A stretch of DNA of 13,236 nucleotides. Origin: Betaproteobacteria bacterium. GTDB lineage: Bacteria; Pseudomonadota; Gammaproteobacteria; Burkholderiales; Thiobacillaceae. The stretch covers positions 1-13,236 of the forward strand of contig JAIFLB010000083.1 in assembly GCA_020049245.1 (NCBI GenBank), read 5' to 3'. The notes under the pieces were generated by a model. The model saw only the letters and a program-made list of their open reading frames with translations, did not search any database and had not been told where the DNA came from. The translations under genes were made by a program, and so were the position numbers. Positions 1-6,835 of the stretch are shown here, in pieces. The stretch's first letter is position 1; each line of letters starts with the position of its first letter.

Positions 1-2
1 TC

Positions 3-386
3 AACGCTGGATACATGAAAGAGGGCTTGGCTCCGATCAAGGACACAGCAAAAGAAGCACGTGCGGAATCTCTTGCGATCGAGGCCAATCTGGAACTGGC
101 GAGCGGTCAGGCTCGGATAAATTTGAAGGGGCGTTTTGAAAATCTGCCTGACAGTCTTGTGTTGTTATTGATCCATCCGACAGACGATGGACAAGATACC
201 CGGATCGTACTGACCAGTGCGGCTCCCGGACATTATGTAGCACCTATGCTTGTGGAAGGTCATGCAGGAAAACGCCAGTGGATTATTGAACCTGTGAATC
301 AGGACTGGCGAATGACAGGCGAACTTTCACTTCCGTTGAATGGCACGTTGAAACTTGGTAAAGATTCACTTCTCAACCCCCCGTAA
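3..386 (+). CDS. fixH: FixH family protein, 5'-truncated by the window edge
   Basis: The frame is open from the first base of the window and ends in TAA at 384-386. Translation before the first ATG (base 15) reads NAGY, so the visible ATG is internal: the Y-M-K-E-G-L stretch corresponds to the conserved [YD]YKEGLA segment that follows the N-terminal membrane helix in FixH proteins. What remains is the periplasmic beta-rich domain, with typical late W and DWRMTG-type positions (around residues 93-106 of the visible part). The membrane anchor and start lie outside. FixH proteins take part in assembly of cbb3-type cytochrome oxidase with the copper P-type ATPase FixI and the ferredoxin-like FixG; those genes would be expected just upstream but cannot be seen. 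A small DUF3149 gene follows after 26 bases, probably in the same transcript. The family call rests on motif memory, not on a search. Confidence 0.75.
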   Translation, partial: NAGYMKEGLAPIKDTAKEARAESLAIEANLELASGQARINLKGRFENLPDSLVLLLIHPTDDGQDTRIVLTSAAPGHYVAPMLVEGHAGKRQWIIEPVNQDWRMTGELSLPLNGTLKLGKDSLLNPP

Positions 387-400
387 GTGCTTTTATTAAA

Positions 401-406
401 AAGGAG
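401..406 (+). promoter_or_regulatory. Shine-Dalgarno site of the DUF3149 micro-gene
   Basis: AAGGAG lies six bases before the ATG at 413. It is a near-ideal ribosome binding site and is the main support, with the protein sequence, for calling such a short gene. Confidence 0.8.
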
Positions 407-412
407 CAAAAA

Positions 413-547
413 ATGGACGTCGTGATGAAAGAACTGTTCGGTTCGGACATTGGCTTACTGAGCCTGTTCACCATTGGTTTTCTGATCGCCATGGGCTTGT
501 TCATTTGGTTCAAGTTGTCACAGAAATCCCATGAGGGTGGCAAGTGA
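413..547 (+). CDS. 44-residue single-pass membrane protein, DUF3149 type
   Basis: A short open frame from ATG 413 to TGA 545-547 encodes 44 residues. The start MDVVMKELFGSDIGLLSL matches the LFG[ST]DIGLMSL signature I associate with DUF3149, a family of tiny betaproteobacterial membrane proteins of about 45-55 residues. Residues 13-33 form one hydrophobic helix (IGLLSLFTIGF...FIWF), followed by a basic, polar tail ending in HEGGK. It sits 26 bases after the FixH-like gene, has a strong Shine-Dalgarno, and is followed by an intrinsic terminator, so it is likely the last gene of that operon. By size and topology it resembles small subunit-like proteins of cbb3 oxidase clusters such as CcoQ, but the sequence does not show a CcoQ identity and its function is unknown. 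A link to oxidase assembly or stability is inferred from position only. Confidence 0.8.
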   Translation: MDVVMKELFGSDIGLLSLFTIGFLIAMGLFIWFKLSQKSHEGGK

Positions 548-577
548 TTTTCTGATGGTGTTTTATTTTGTTTGGCC

Positions 578-611
578 AAAATGGGCTGACTTTTCGTCAG
601 CCCATTTTTTT
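578..611 (+). terminator. Rho-independent terminator after the FixH/DUF3149 operon
   Basis: A perfect 13-bp stem (578-590 pairs with 596-608; GC-rich core ATGGGCTGAC/GTCAGCCCAT), a five-base TTTTC loop, and a run of seven T at 605-611. It begins 31 bases after the micro-gene stop. The A-run on the 5' arm means it could also act for transcripts from the other strand, but nothing converges here. Confidence 0.93.
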
Positions 612-634
612 GTCCTGCTAATTAGCGTCATTGT

Positions 635-662
635 TAAAGAAATTTACGAACCAAGTCGATAT
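635..662 (+). promoter_or_regulatory. Putative sigma-28 (FliA) promoter of the chemoreceptor gene
   Basis: TAAAGAAA at 635-642 followed after 12 bases by GTCGATAT at 655-662 resembles the enterobacterial FliA consensus TAAAGTTT-N11-GCCGATAA: the TAAAG core is exact, the -10 agrees at 6 of 8 positions, and the spacer is one base longer. Its place directly before a chemoreceptor gene, after a terminator, fits the usual FliA regulon. Transcription would start near 669, which rules out in-frame start codons at 631 and 661 and favours the ATG at 724. Confidence 0.6.
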
Positions 663-673
663 GCAAACAAGTC

Positions 674-691
674 CACGGCGGTTTTGCCGTG
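674..691 (+). promoter_or_regulatory. Hairpin in the chemoreceptor leader RNA
   Basis: CACGGC (674-679) and GCCGTG (686-691) form a perfect 6-bp GC-rich stem around a GGTTTT loop. If transcription starts near 669, this lies at the very 5' end of the message, about 32 bases before the start codon. It may protect the 5' end or affect ribosome access; no role is shown by the sequence. Confidence 0.4.
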
Positions 692-723
692 TCGTAGCCC
701 GATCTGAATTGAAAGTCCCAGCC

Positions 724-2334
724 ATGCCCGATATCGCTACGAGTTCTGTACAGTCCAAAATTATTCTGACCATAACGTTTATTTTTGTAGCTGTTCTTGC
801 GACTTCAACCTGGTTGACGGCTAATAATGAACGGTCTCTGGCTAAGGATATTGCGTTGGATAAAGCCAAAGTCATGTCGCAGTCCTACTTCGACGGTATC
901 AATACGATGATGCTGACAGGCACCATGGATCAGCATGAGTCTTTGCGCAAGAAGGTCCTCTCGACGCCCGGGGTAAGTGATATTCGCATTGTTCATGCCC
1001 CCAACGTTCTCGATGGGGTGACGACTACCCCGAGCAAGCCGCGTGATGAACTGGATCAACGTGCACTGCAAGGGGAATCAGTCGACCAGTTCGGTGAAGA
1101 TGCCAGCGGACGCTTTGTCACCATCCTGACCCCTCTGCCGGCGGTTGCCAATTACATGGGCACCAATTGTCTGACCTGCCACCAGGTTCCTCAGGGAACC
1201 GTGCTGGGCGCGGTTCGCATGACATACTCTTTGGAGCAATTGGATGGTGAGTTTGGCGGCAATCTGATGAAAGTGGCAGGTCTGAATTTGCTGTTGTCGA
1301 TTCTGGGTATTGCTTTGGTCGTGTGGCTGTTGCGCGGTATCGTCATCTTGCCACTGTCACGGATGCGGGCTTCGATGCAGGCGATCGAGCAAAACTCTGA
1401 TCTGACCCAGCGAATTCAGATAGACAGCAAAGACGAGGTCGGTTCGTTGGCACTAGCGATCAACGGCATGCTGGACAAGTTCGGTTCCAGCTTGGGTCTG
1501 GTCACGGAAACGTCGGAGCGCTTGTCCTCTGCTGCCGACAGGATTGCTTCTTCATCAAGTCAAACCGCCGAAGCGGCCGGTCAGCAATTGAATGAGGCGG
1601 AATCCATGGTGCATTCGATCGGTGATTTGAAACATATCGCTTCGGAAGCCGGCGATAGCGCTGCCCGGACCGTCGAAGCGTCGGTATACGCCGATAGCGA
1701 GGCCAGCAAAACCACACAAACGACGCGCGAAGCGATTGACGGCATTCTTTCCCTGGTTAGAGAAATTCAGCAGGCGGCTGAAGTGATCGAAGCGCTGGAC
1801 CAGCGAAGCCAGAATGTGAGCGAGGTGCTTGATGTGATTAAAGGCATCGCTGAGCAGACCAACCTATTGGCATTGAATGCGGCAATCGAAGCCGCGCGAG
1901 CCGGCGAAATGGGCCGGGGTTTTGCTGTCGTGGCGGATGAAGTTCGCAAGTTGGCCAACATGTCACATGACTCAACCCGGAGCATCGACGAAATCGTCAT
2001 GCAATTGAGGCAGGAAGCCAAGCGCGCCGTTCAGGTCATGCATGCCGCGCGTGAAACCGCTTCGCAGCATAGCCAGGCCTTGGGTCATGCGGTGGTGGGG
2101 CTGGATCAGATCGTGGTGCGAGTGTCGGATATTCGTGGATTGAATGCGGAGATGGAAAAATCGGTGCGCAGCCAGGTGAGCCTGACTGACAACGTCGATC
2201 AACGCGTCGCCATCATTGGTCAAATTGCCGAACGCACGGCCAAGGATGCGGCTGAAACTCGTGGCGTCGGCGATGAGTTGGTAGAGTTGGCGCGCGAACT
2301 GAAGTCCCTGGTCGGGCATTTCCGGTTGCGCTGA
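724..2334 (+). CDS. Methyl-accepting chemotaxis protein with periplasmic c-haem (CxxCH) sensor
   Basis: Transmembrane chemoreceptor that signals to the CheA/CheW array. From ATG 724 (536 residues): membrane helix about 12-33, periplasmic sensor about 34-182, second helix about 183-209, HAMP linker to about 262, then a cytoplasmic coiled-coil signalling domain whose hairpin tip (about 377-416) has the hallmark EQTNLLALNAAIEAARAGE and GFAVVADEVRKLA. The sensor contains CLTCH at 149-153 within a TNCLTCHQVPQGTVLGAVRM segment, a c-type haem attachment motif; such periplasmic haem-PAS-like sensors are known in Geobacter receptors (GSU0935 and GSU0582). It probably senses redox state, oxygen or a haem ligand, but ligand and haem attachment are inferred. 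No CheR-docking pentapeptide (NWETF-type) is at the C-terminus. The upstream extension to TTG 631 looks non-coding and overlaps the promoter, so it is not used. The Shine-Dalgarno (GAAAG near 710) is weak. Confidence 0.9.
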   Translation: MPDIATSSVQSKIILTITFIFVAVLATSTWLTANNERSLAKDIALDKAKVMSQSYFDGINTMMLTGTMDQHESLRKKVLSTPGVSDIRIVHAPNVLDGVTTTPSKPRDELDQRALQGESVDQFGEDASGRFVTILTPLPAVANYMGTNCLTCHQVPQGTVLGAVRMTYSLEQLDGEFGGNLMKVAGLNLLLSILGIALVVWLLRGIVILPLSRMRASMQAIEQNSDLTQRIQIDSKDEVGSLALAINGMLDKFGSSLGLVTETSERLSSAADRIASSSSQTAEAAGQQLNEAESMVHSIGDLKHIASEAGDSAARTVEASVYADSEASKTTQTTREAIDGILSLVREIQQAAEVIEALDQRSQNVSEVLDVIKGIAEQTNLLALNAAIEAARAGEMGRGFAVVADEVRKLANMSHDSTRSIDEIVMQLRQEAKRAVQVMHAARETASQHSQALGHAVVGLDQIVVRVSDIRGLNAEMEKSVRSQVSLTDNVDQRVAIIGQIAERTAKDAAETRGVGDELVELARELKSLVGHFRLR

Positions 2335-2355
2335 CAACGCACTTGGTTAGTCGCT

Positions 2356-2384
2356 GGCGAACCCATTTCATCGCGGGGTTCGTC
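2356..2384 (+). other. Inverted repeat between the chemoreceptor gene and ppc
   Basis: CGAACCC (2358-2364) and GGGTTCG (2376-2382) pair perfectly, and two further pairs (one G-T) extend the stem to nine. The loop is 11 bases. No T-run follows, so it is not a convincing intrinsic terminator. It is the only structure seen in the 64-base spacer before ppc and could be a weak stop signal or part of the ppc leader. Confidence 0.35.
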
Positions 2385-2398
2385 AACAGCGGCAAGCG

Positions 2399-5236
2399 AT
2401 GGCACTATCTGTCCCCGTTCATGCCACGCTGGAAAGCAACATGTTGGGACCATCACATACTTCCCCTGATCTTCTGAAAGAACTCCGAGTGCGTGAGCGG
2501 CTGCTCAACGTCCTCCTTAGCCGAGTCCTGAAACGCCAATTGGCGCCTTCTGTTTATCAAGCCATCGCAGATTTGCGGCTCGGCTTCATTGCACTGCGCA
2601 CACGTGAGTCACAAAGCCGTCGCAAACAGTTGATCGCATTGATTGACCAGCAGGAGCCGGAAGCGCTCAGCCAGATCATTCGGGCATTCAACCTCTATTT
2701 CAGTCTGATCAATATCGTCGAGGAAGTGGTGGCGCTCCATCAACGCCGGCTCGCGGTTCGTCAAGGCGCCAAGATGTGGCCGGGTTCGTTCCATGACACC
2801 TTGCACGCGCTGCATAGCCAGGGCGTGGGGGTGGCGGAAATGAAGCAGCTGTTTGGCCAATTGCGCTACCTGCCGGTGATTACCGCGCATCCTTCCGAAG
2901 CTAAACGACGCACCATCAAGGGCGCATTGCGAAATATTTTCCTGTCCATCGAGGCGCTGGATGATCCGCGCGTGCGCGGCATGTATCGCAATGAGGCGGT
3001 ACGGCAGTTATCGAATCAGATCCATATCCTCTGGAACACCGACGAGGTGCGCGCCGGAAAACTGGATGTCAGCGACGAGATTCGTACTGGCCTGTCGTAT
3101 TTTCCGTTGTCGTTGTTTCAGGCGGTGACCCAGGTTTATCGCAATTTCAACCGCGCCCTTGCGGATATTTACGGTCCCCAGGCGCCGCAGGAGGTCGGCT
3201 CGCCGAGCTTCCTGCGCTTCGGATCCTGGATTGGTGGTGATCGCGACGGGCATCCACTGGTCACCACCCAGGTCACTGCGATGGCCTGGCGCATGCAGGC
3301 GCAGACCGCTTATACGGAATATCTGCGTCGTCTTGAGCTGTTGAGTGATCAGCTTTCCTATTCGATCCGACTCTGCCGTCCCTCCGATGCCTTCATGGCT
3401 GATCTGGAACAGGATGTAGCGCAGGCGGGTGTCATGCTGGGCGCCAATGAAAAGCGCTATCTGCAGGAGCCGTATCGACGCAAGCTTGAAATCATGTGGC
3501 TGCGTATCCGACGCAATCTCGAGATAGCACAACGTGAGGATGACTTCAGTTCCGAGCAACCGGGTTATGCCAGCGATAAAGCGTTTCTGAAAGACCTGCA
3601 TCTGATCCGCGATTCCCTGATCAGCCATGGCGACAGCGAAGTCGCTGATCGGGAAGTGCTGGATCTGATCGGGTTGGTCGAGACCTTTGGTTTTCATCTT
3701 CTGCAGCTCGATGTGCGGCAGGAATCCAAGCGGCACAGTCAGGCGGTGGCGGATGTGTTGCGTGCGGCGCTGGATGTCGACTACCTGGCGCTGGACGAGA
3801 ATGAACGGCTGGCTTTGCTGAGCGACGCAATCGCCAATCCGAACGCATTGTTGTTTGATCCCGCCAGCCTGACGCCCGAAACGCAGGAAACCCTGCGCCT
3901 GTTCCAGCTGATTGCCCATGCACGGCGGACTTACGGCGCGGACTGTTTTGGTAAATATGTCATTTCAATGACGCATTCGGCTTCGCATGTGATGGAAGTC
4001 ATGTTGCTCGCTTCGCAAGCCGGGCTGGCCGGGCGACTGGCGGGAAACTGGTTTTGCCATCTTGGCGTGTCGCCGTTGTTCGAGACCATCGACGATCTGC
4101 AACGCGTCGAAGCGGTATTGACCCAACTTTACCAACTTCCGGTTTATCACCAGTTGCTCGAAGCTGAAGGGCAGGGGCAGGAAGTCATGCTCGGCTACTC
4201 AGATTCGTGCAAGGACGGCGGCATCATGGCCTCGGCCTGGAATCTGTATGACGCGCAGAAGCGGATTGTCGCGGTATCGCAGGCAGCCGGCATTCCCTGC
4301 CGCATGTTCCACGGGCGCGGCGGCACGCTTGGGCGTGGCGGCGGCCCGACCTACGAGGCGATTCTGGCGCAGCCCGCAGGCACGGTGCGCGGCCAGCTGA
4401 AGCTGACCGAACAGGGTGAAGTCTTGTTTTACAAGTACAACAACATGGAAACGGCGGTTTATGAATTAACACTGGGCGTCAGCGGGCTGATGCGCGCCAG
4501 CAGTCATCTGATTGGCAGCATTCAGCCAGACCGCAAGGATTATCTCGGCATCATGGACGAGATCGCTCACGCCGGCGAACGGCATTACCGCATGCTGACC
4601 GAGAGCACGCCCGGTTTCCTGGATTACTTTTACGAAGCTACGCCGGTGCGCGAAATCGGCTTGATGAATATCGGTTCACGTCCATCACACCGCAAGCAGG
4701 GCGACCGCTCGAAGGACTCGGTGCGCGCCATCGGCTGGGTGTTTGCCTGGGGCCAGTCGCGTCACGCATTGCCGGCCTGGTACGGTATCGGCGCAGCCTT
4801 GGAGAGCTGGCGCGGCAACGATCTGTCGCGACTGGCCAAGTTGCAGCAGATGTATCTCGACTGGCCGTTCTTCCGTACTTTGCTGTCGAATGCGCAAATG
4901 GCGTTGACCAAGACCGACATGAATATCGCCCGCGAGTACGCCAGCCTGTGCCTTGATCCGGCCAGCGGCAAGCGAGTGTACGAAACCATCCGCGAAGAGT
5001 ACCTGCGCAGCGTTCGGCAAATCCTCAACGTGGCCGATATCCAGACCTTGCTGGAGGAGTCGCCAGAACTGGCTATTTCGCTGAATCAGCGCAATCCGTA
5101 TCTCGATCCGTTGAATCACATCCAGGTTGTGTTGCTACGCAAGCTGCGCCGCGACGAAACGGTCGACAGCCCCTGGCTGGAGCCTTTGTTGCGCTCGATC
5201 AACGCTATTGCCGCCGGCATGCGCAACACCGGTTGA
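2399..5236 (+). CDS. ppc: Phosphoenolpyruvate carboxylase
   Basis: Adds bicarbonate to phosphoenolpyruvate to give oxaloacetate, refilling the TCA cycle; cytosolic homotetramer. At 945 residues it is longer than the 883-residue E. coli enzyme. Landmarks: catalytic-histidine motif TAHPSEAKRRT (His164; most homologues have HPTE), FGSWIGGDRDGHP from 274, GYSDSCKDGG from 599, FHGRGGTLGRGGGP from 637, IGSRPSHRK (about 759-767), WVFAWGQSR from 780, and the canonical C-terminus ending in NTG that reaches into the active site. All core motifs are present, so it should be active. Departures from the common form are HPSE, GQLKLTEQGE, and RAIGWVFAWGQSR where RAIPWVFAWTQSR is usual; these suggest a distinct subgroup. 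ATG 2399 has a poor ribosome site; ATG 2441 (preceded by GGAAAG) is an alternative that would give 931 residues. An acyltransferase gene follows in the same frame after six bases. Confidence 0.97.
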   Translation: MALSVPVHATLESNMLGPSHTSPDLLKELRVRERLLNVLLSRVLKRQLAPSVYQAIADLRLGFIALRTRESQSRRKQLIALIDQQEPEALSQIIRAFNLYFSLINIVEEVVALHQRRLAVRQGAKMWPGSFHDTLHALHSQGVGVAEMKQLFGQLRYLPVITAHPSEAKRRTIKGALRNIFLSIEALDDPRVRGMYRNEAVRQLSNQIHILWNTDEVRAGKLDVSDEIRTGLSYFPLSLFQAVTQVYRNFNRALADIYGPQAPQEVGSPSFLRFGSWIGGDRDGHPLVTTQVTAMAWRMQAQTAYTEYLRRLELLSDQLSYSIRLCRPSDAFMADLEQDVAQAGVMLGANEKRYLQEPYRRKLEIMWLRIRRNLEIAQREDDFSSEQPGYASDKAFLKDLHLIRDSLISHGDSEVADREVLDLIGLVETFGFHLLQLDVRQESKRHSQAVADVLRAALDVDYLALDENERLALLSDAIANPNALLFDPASLTPETQETLRLFQLIAHARRTYGADCFGKYVISMTHSASHVMEVMLLASQAGLAGRLAGNWFCHLGVSPLFETIDDLQRVEAVLTQLYQLPVYHQLLEAEGQGQEVMLGYSDSCKDGGIMASAWNLYDAQKRIVAVSQAAGIPCRMFHGRGGTLGRGGGPTYEAILAQPAGTVRGQLKLTEQGEVLFYKYNNMETAVYELTLGVSGLMRASSHLIGSIQPDRKDYLGIMDEIAHAGERHYRMLTESTPGFLDYFYEATPVREIGLMNIGSRPSHRKQGDRSKDSVRAIGWVFAWGQSRHALPAWYGIGAALESWRGNDLSRLAKLQQMYLDWPFFRTLLSNAQMALTKTDMNIAREYASLCLDPASGKRVYETIREEYLRSVRQILNVADIQTLLEESPELAISLNQRNPYLDPLNHIQVVLLRKLRRDETVDSPWLEPLLRSINAIAAGMRNTG

Positions 5237-5242
5237 CCGATT

Positions 5243-5971
5243 TTGCTGCGTCCGATCATCAAGATAGTGCGTCTGACCAGCCTGGTTCTCACCGGGGTGG
5301 CGACAGCGATGTTCCTTTATCAACGCATGGACCGCGCCGCCCGCGACCGGCAATTGTTGGGTTGGGCCGGCAAGCTGATGCGTATCCTGAACATCTCGTT
5401 GCGTGTCAGCGGCTCACCGCCGGCCGGCGGTGCGGTGCTGGTGGCGAATCATGTTTCCTGGTTGGATATTCACGTTCTGCACAGCCTGTTACCGGTTCGC
5501 TTTATTTCGAAAGCGGAAGTCCGTGATTGGCCATTGTTTGGTCAGCTGGCGAAGGCCTCCGGCACGTTGTTCATCACGCGCGAAAAAAAGTCGGACGCGA
5601 TCCGGGTCAATCAGGAAATGGCGGCCGAACTCGAAGCCGGTGAATGCCTGGCCTTTTTTCCGGAAGGCACAACCTCGGATGGCCAGGAAATGCGCACCTT
5701 TTTCCCGTCCTTGTTTCAACCTGCGGTTGATGCCGGATGTCCGGTGATTCCGGCTGCCATCCGCTATCGTGATCTTTCCGGCGGTCCCTGCCTGGAGGCG
5801 GCGTATCACGGTGATATGACGCTGCTGGGTTCGTTCTGGCGGATCGCCAAACTGCCTGGTCTGGTGGTCGAAGTGACGTTCCTGCCGGCGCTACTGAATA
5901 ACGGTAACCATAGACGGGAACTGGCAAAACAGGCTGAAGCCGCGATCCGTTCCGCGCTGGGAATGCATTAG
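5243..5971 (+). CDS. Lysophospholipid (1-acylglycerol-3-phosphate) acyltransferase family protein, PlsC-like
   Basis: Membrane-bound acyltransferase of the PlsC family, which transfers a fatty acyl chain to a lysolipid. The translation of 242 residues has a hydrophobic N-terminal anchor (about 11-26), the HX4D catalytic motif NHVSWLD (His70, Asp75), a middle block VRFISKAEVRDWPLFG, the substrate-phosphate motif FPEGTTSDG from 139, and VIPAAIRY near 171. The length matches PlsC, but acceptor specificity (lysophosphatidate, ornithine lipid or other) cannot be read from sequence. The start is TTG 5243, in the ppc frame and six bases after the ppc TGA; GTG 5267 and ATG 5309 are later options, the last losing the anchor. 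No clear Shine-Dalgarno is present, so translation may depend on ribosomes finishing ppc. It faces apaH across a 45-base spacer. Confidence 0.88.
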   Translation: MLRPIIKIVRLTSLVLTGVATAMFLYQRMDRAARDRQLLGWAGKLMRILNISLRVSGSPPAGGAVLVANHVSWLDIHVLHSLLPVRFISKAEVRDWPLFGQLAKASGTLFITREKKSDAIRVNQEMAAELEAGECLAFFPEGTTSDGQEMRTFFPSLFQPAVDAGCPVIPAAIRYRDLSGGPCLEAAYHGDMTLLGSFWRIAKLPGLVVEVTFLPALLNNGNHRRELAKQAEAAIRSALGMH

Positions 5972-6011
5972 CAACCTGCAGTCAGCAACCTGCAACTAGC
6001 AACCTGCGATG
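5970..6011. repeat. Three tandem 14-bp units starting AGCAACCTGC
   Basis: AGCAACCTGC occurs at 5970-5979, 5984-5993 and 5998-6007, exactly 14 bases apart, with the last four bases of each unit varying (AGTC, AACT, GATG). The array fills nearly the whole convergent spacer between the acyltransferase and apaH, starting inside the acyltransferase stop codon. It has no terminator shape. Confidence 0.85.
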
Positions 6012-6019
6012 ACGCGTCA
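6010..6019. other. Perfect 10-bp palindrome TGACGCGTCA at the apaH stop
   Basis: TGACGCGTCA directly follows the tandem repeat and its right end is the apaH stop codon (6017-6019, read on the minus strand). It is too short to be a terminator and has no T-run; it may be chance. Confidence 0.4.
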
Positions 6020-6835
6020 GCCTGGTTTGTTGCGCGCTGTGCAGCGCACCTGAAAACACTGTTCGTCATCCAGCCGGAAAGCGGTCAAGGCGCCGCCCCA
6101 GAGGCAACCGGTATCCAGCGCGATGACATCTTGCCGCACCAGCAGACCGAGGGTCGACCAGTGACCGAACAGGATGCGTACATCAGTGCTGGCGCGGCCG
6201 GGGAAATCGAACCACGGCGTCAGGCCGGGCGGTATCGAATCGAGCCCCAGTTTGTGCTGGAATTCGAGACTGCCATCCGAATGCAGGAAGCGGGTGCGGG
6301 TCAGGCAATTGGCGATGAAGCGCAGGCGTTCCTGGCCGCGCAGGTCAGGCGACCAGTAGCGTGGCTCGTTGCCATACATCTGGACCAGAAAGCTGCGCCA
6401 ATCAGGGCCGCGCAACGCGGTTTCCAGTTCATGCGCCAGGCGCTCGGCCTGCGCCGCGCTCCATTGCGGCGGCAGGCCGGCGTGCAGCATCATCCACTCG
6501 CCTTCGCGATGCAGCATCGGACGCTGCCGCAGCCAGTTCAGCAATTCGTCACGGTCGGGCGCGGCCAGAATCATGTCCAGCGTGTCCTTCCGATGTGGCT
6601 GCACGAAACCTTCCGCAACCGCCAGCAGATGCAGATCGTGATTGCCGAGCACAGCGGTGACACAGTCATCGTGCGCCATACACCAGCGCAACACCGCCAG
6701 CGAATCCTCGCCCCGATTGACCAGGTCGCCGGTGATCCAGAGGCGATCGCGGCTGCGATCAAAATTCAGCGCGGCAAGCAGTTCTTCCAGCGCGGTATGG
6801 CAGCCCTGGATATCGCCGACCACATAGGTGCTCAT
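6017..6835 (-). CDS. apaH: Symmetrical bis(5'-nucleosyl)-tetraphosphatase (diadenosine tetraphosphatase)
   Basis: Hydrolyses Ap4A to two ADP and related Np4N alarmones or RNA caps in the cytosol. The 272-residue protein matches the length of E. coli ApaH. Metallophosphatase motifs in order: GDIQGC from 7, GDLVNRG from 36, GNHDLHLL from 64, HAGL from 118, then the ApaH-specific late motifs LFGHWSTLGL and ALDTGCLWGG, where the second metal-binding histidine and the GCxWGG turn lie. All metal ligands appear kept. Its ATG overlaps the TGA of the upstream TtcA-like gene (ATGA, 6832-6835), so it is the last gene of the minus-strand operon and probably translationally coupled. The usual enterobacterial neighbours ksgA and apaG are absent here; the company of redox and thiol genes fits a role in oxidative or heat stress, but that link is inferred. 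Confidence 0.96.
   Translation of the reverse strand: MSTYVVGDIQGCHTALEELLAALNFDRSRDRLWITGDLVNRGEDSLAVLRWCMAHDDCVTAVLGNHDLHLLAVAEGFVQPHRKDTLDMILAAPDRDELLNWLRQRPMLHREGEWMMLHAGLPPQWSAAQAERLAHELETALRGPDWRSFLVQMYGNEPRYWSPDLRGQERLRFIANCLTRTRFLHSDGSLEFQHKLGLDSIPPGLTPWFDFPGRASTDVRILFGHWSTLGLLVRQDVIALDTGCLWGGALTAFRLDDEQCFQVRCTARNKPG

Noticed and set aside
631..723. N-terminal extension of the chemoreceptor from TTG 631 or ATG 661
   Set aside because: The encoded residues look non-coding (for example SPRRFCRVVARSE), there is no ribosome site, and the region holds the FliA-like promoter, so ATG 724 was used.
655..723. Cyclic-di-GMP (GEMM-I) riboswitch before the chemoreceptor, suggested by GCAAAC and a following hairpin
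   Set aside because: The GAAA tetraloop, the GCAAAGCC-type second strand and the second conserved stem are missing. Only a simple hairpin is supported.
3008..3919. Long open frame on the minus strand opposite ppc
   Set aside because: It lies wholly within ppc, which has unmistakable family motifs. The translation shows no recognisable domain; it is a by-product of GC-rich codon use.
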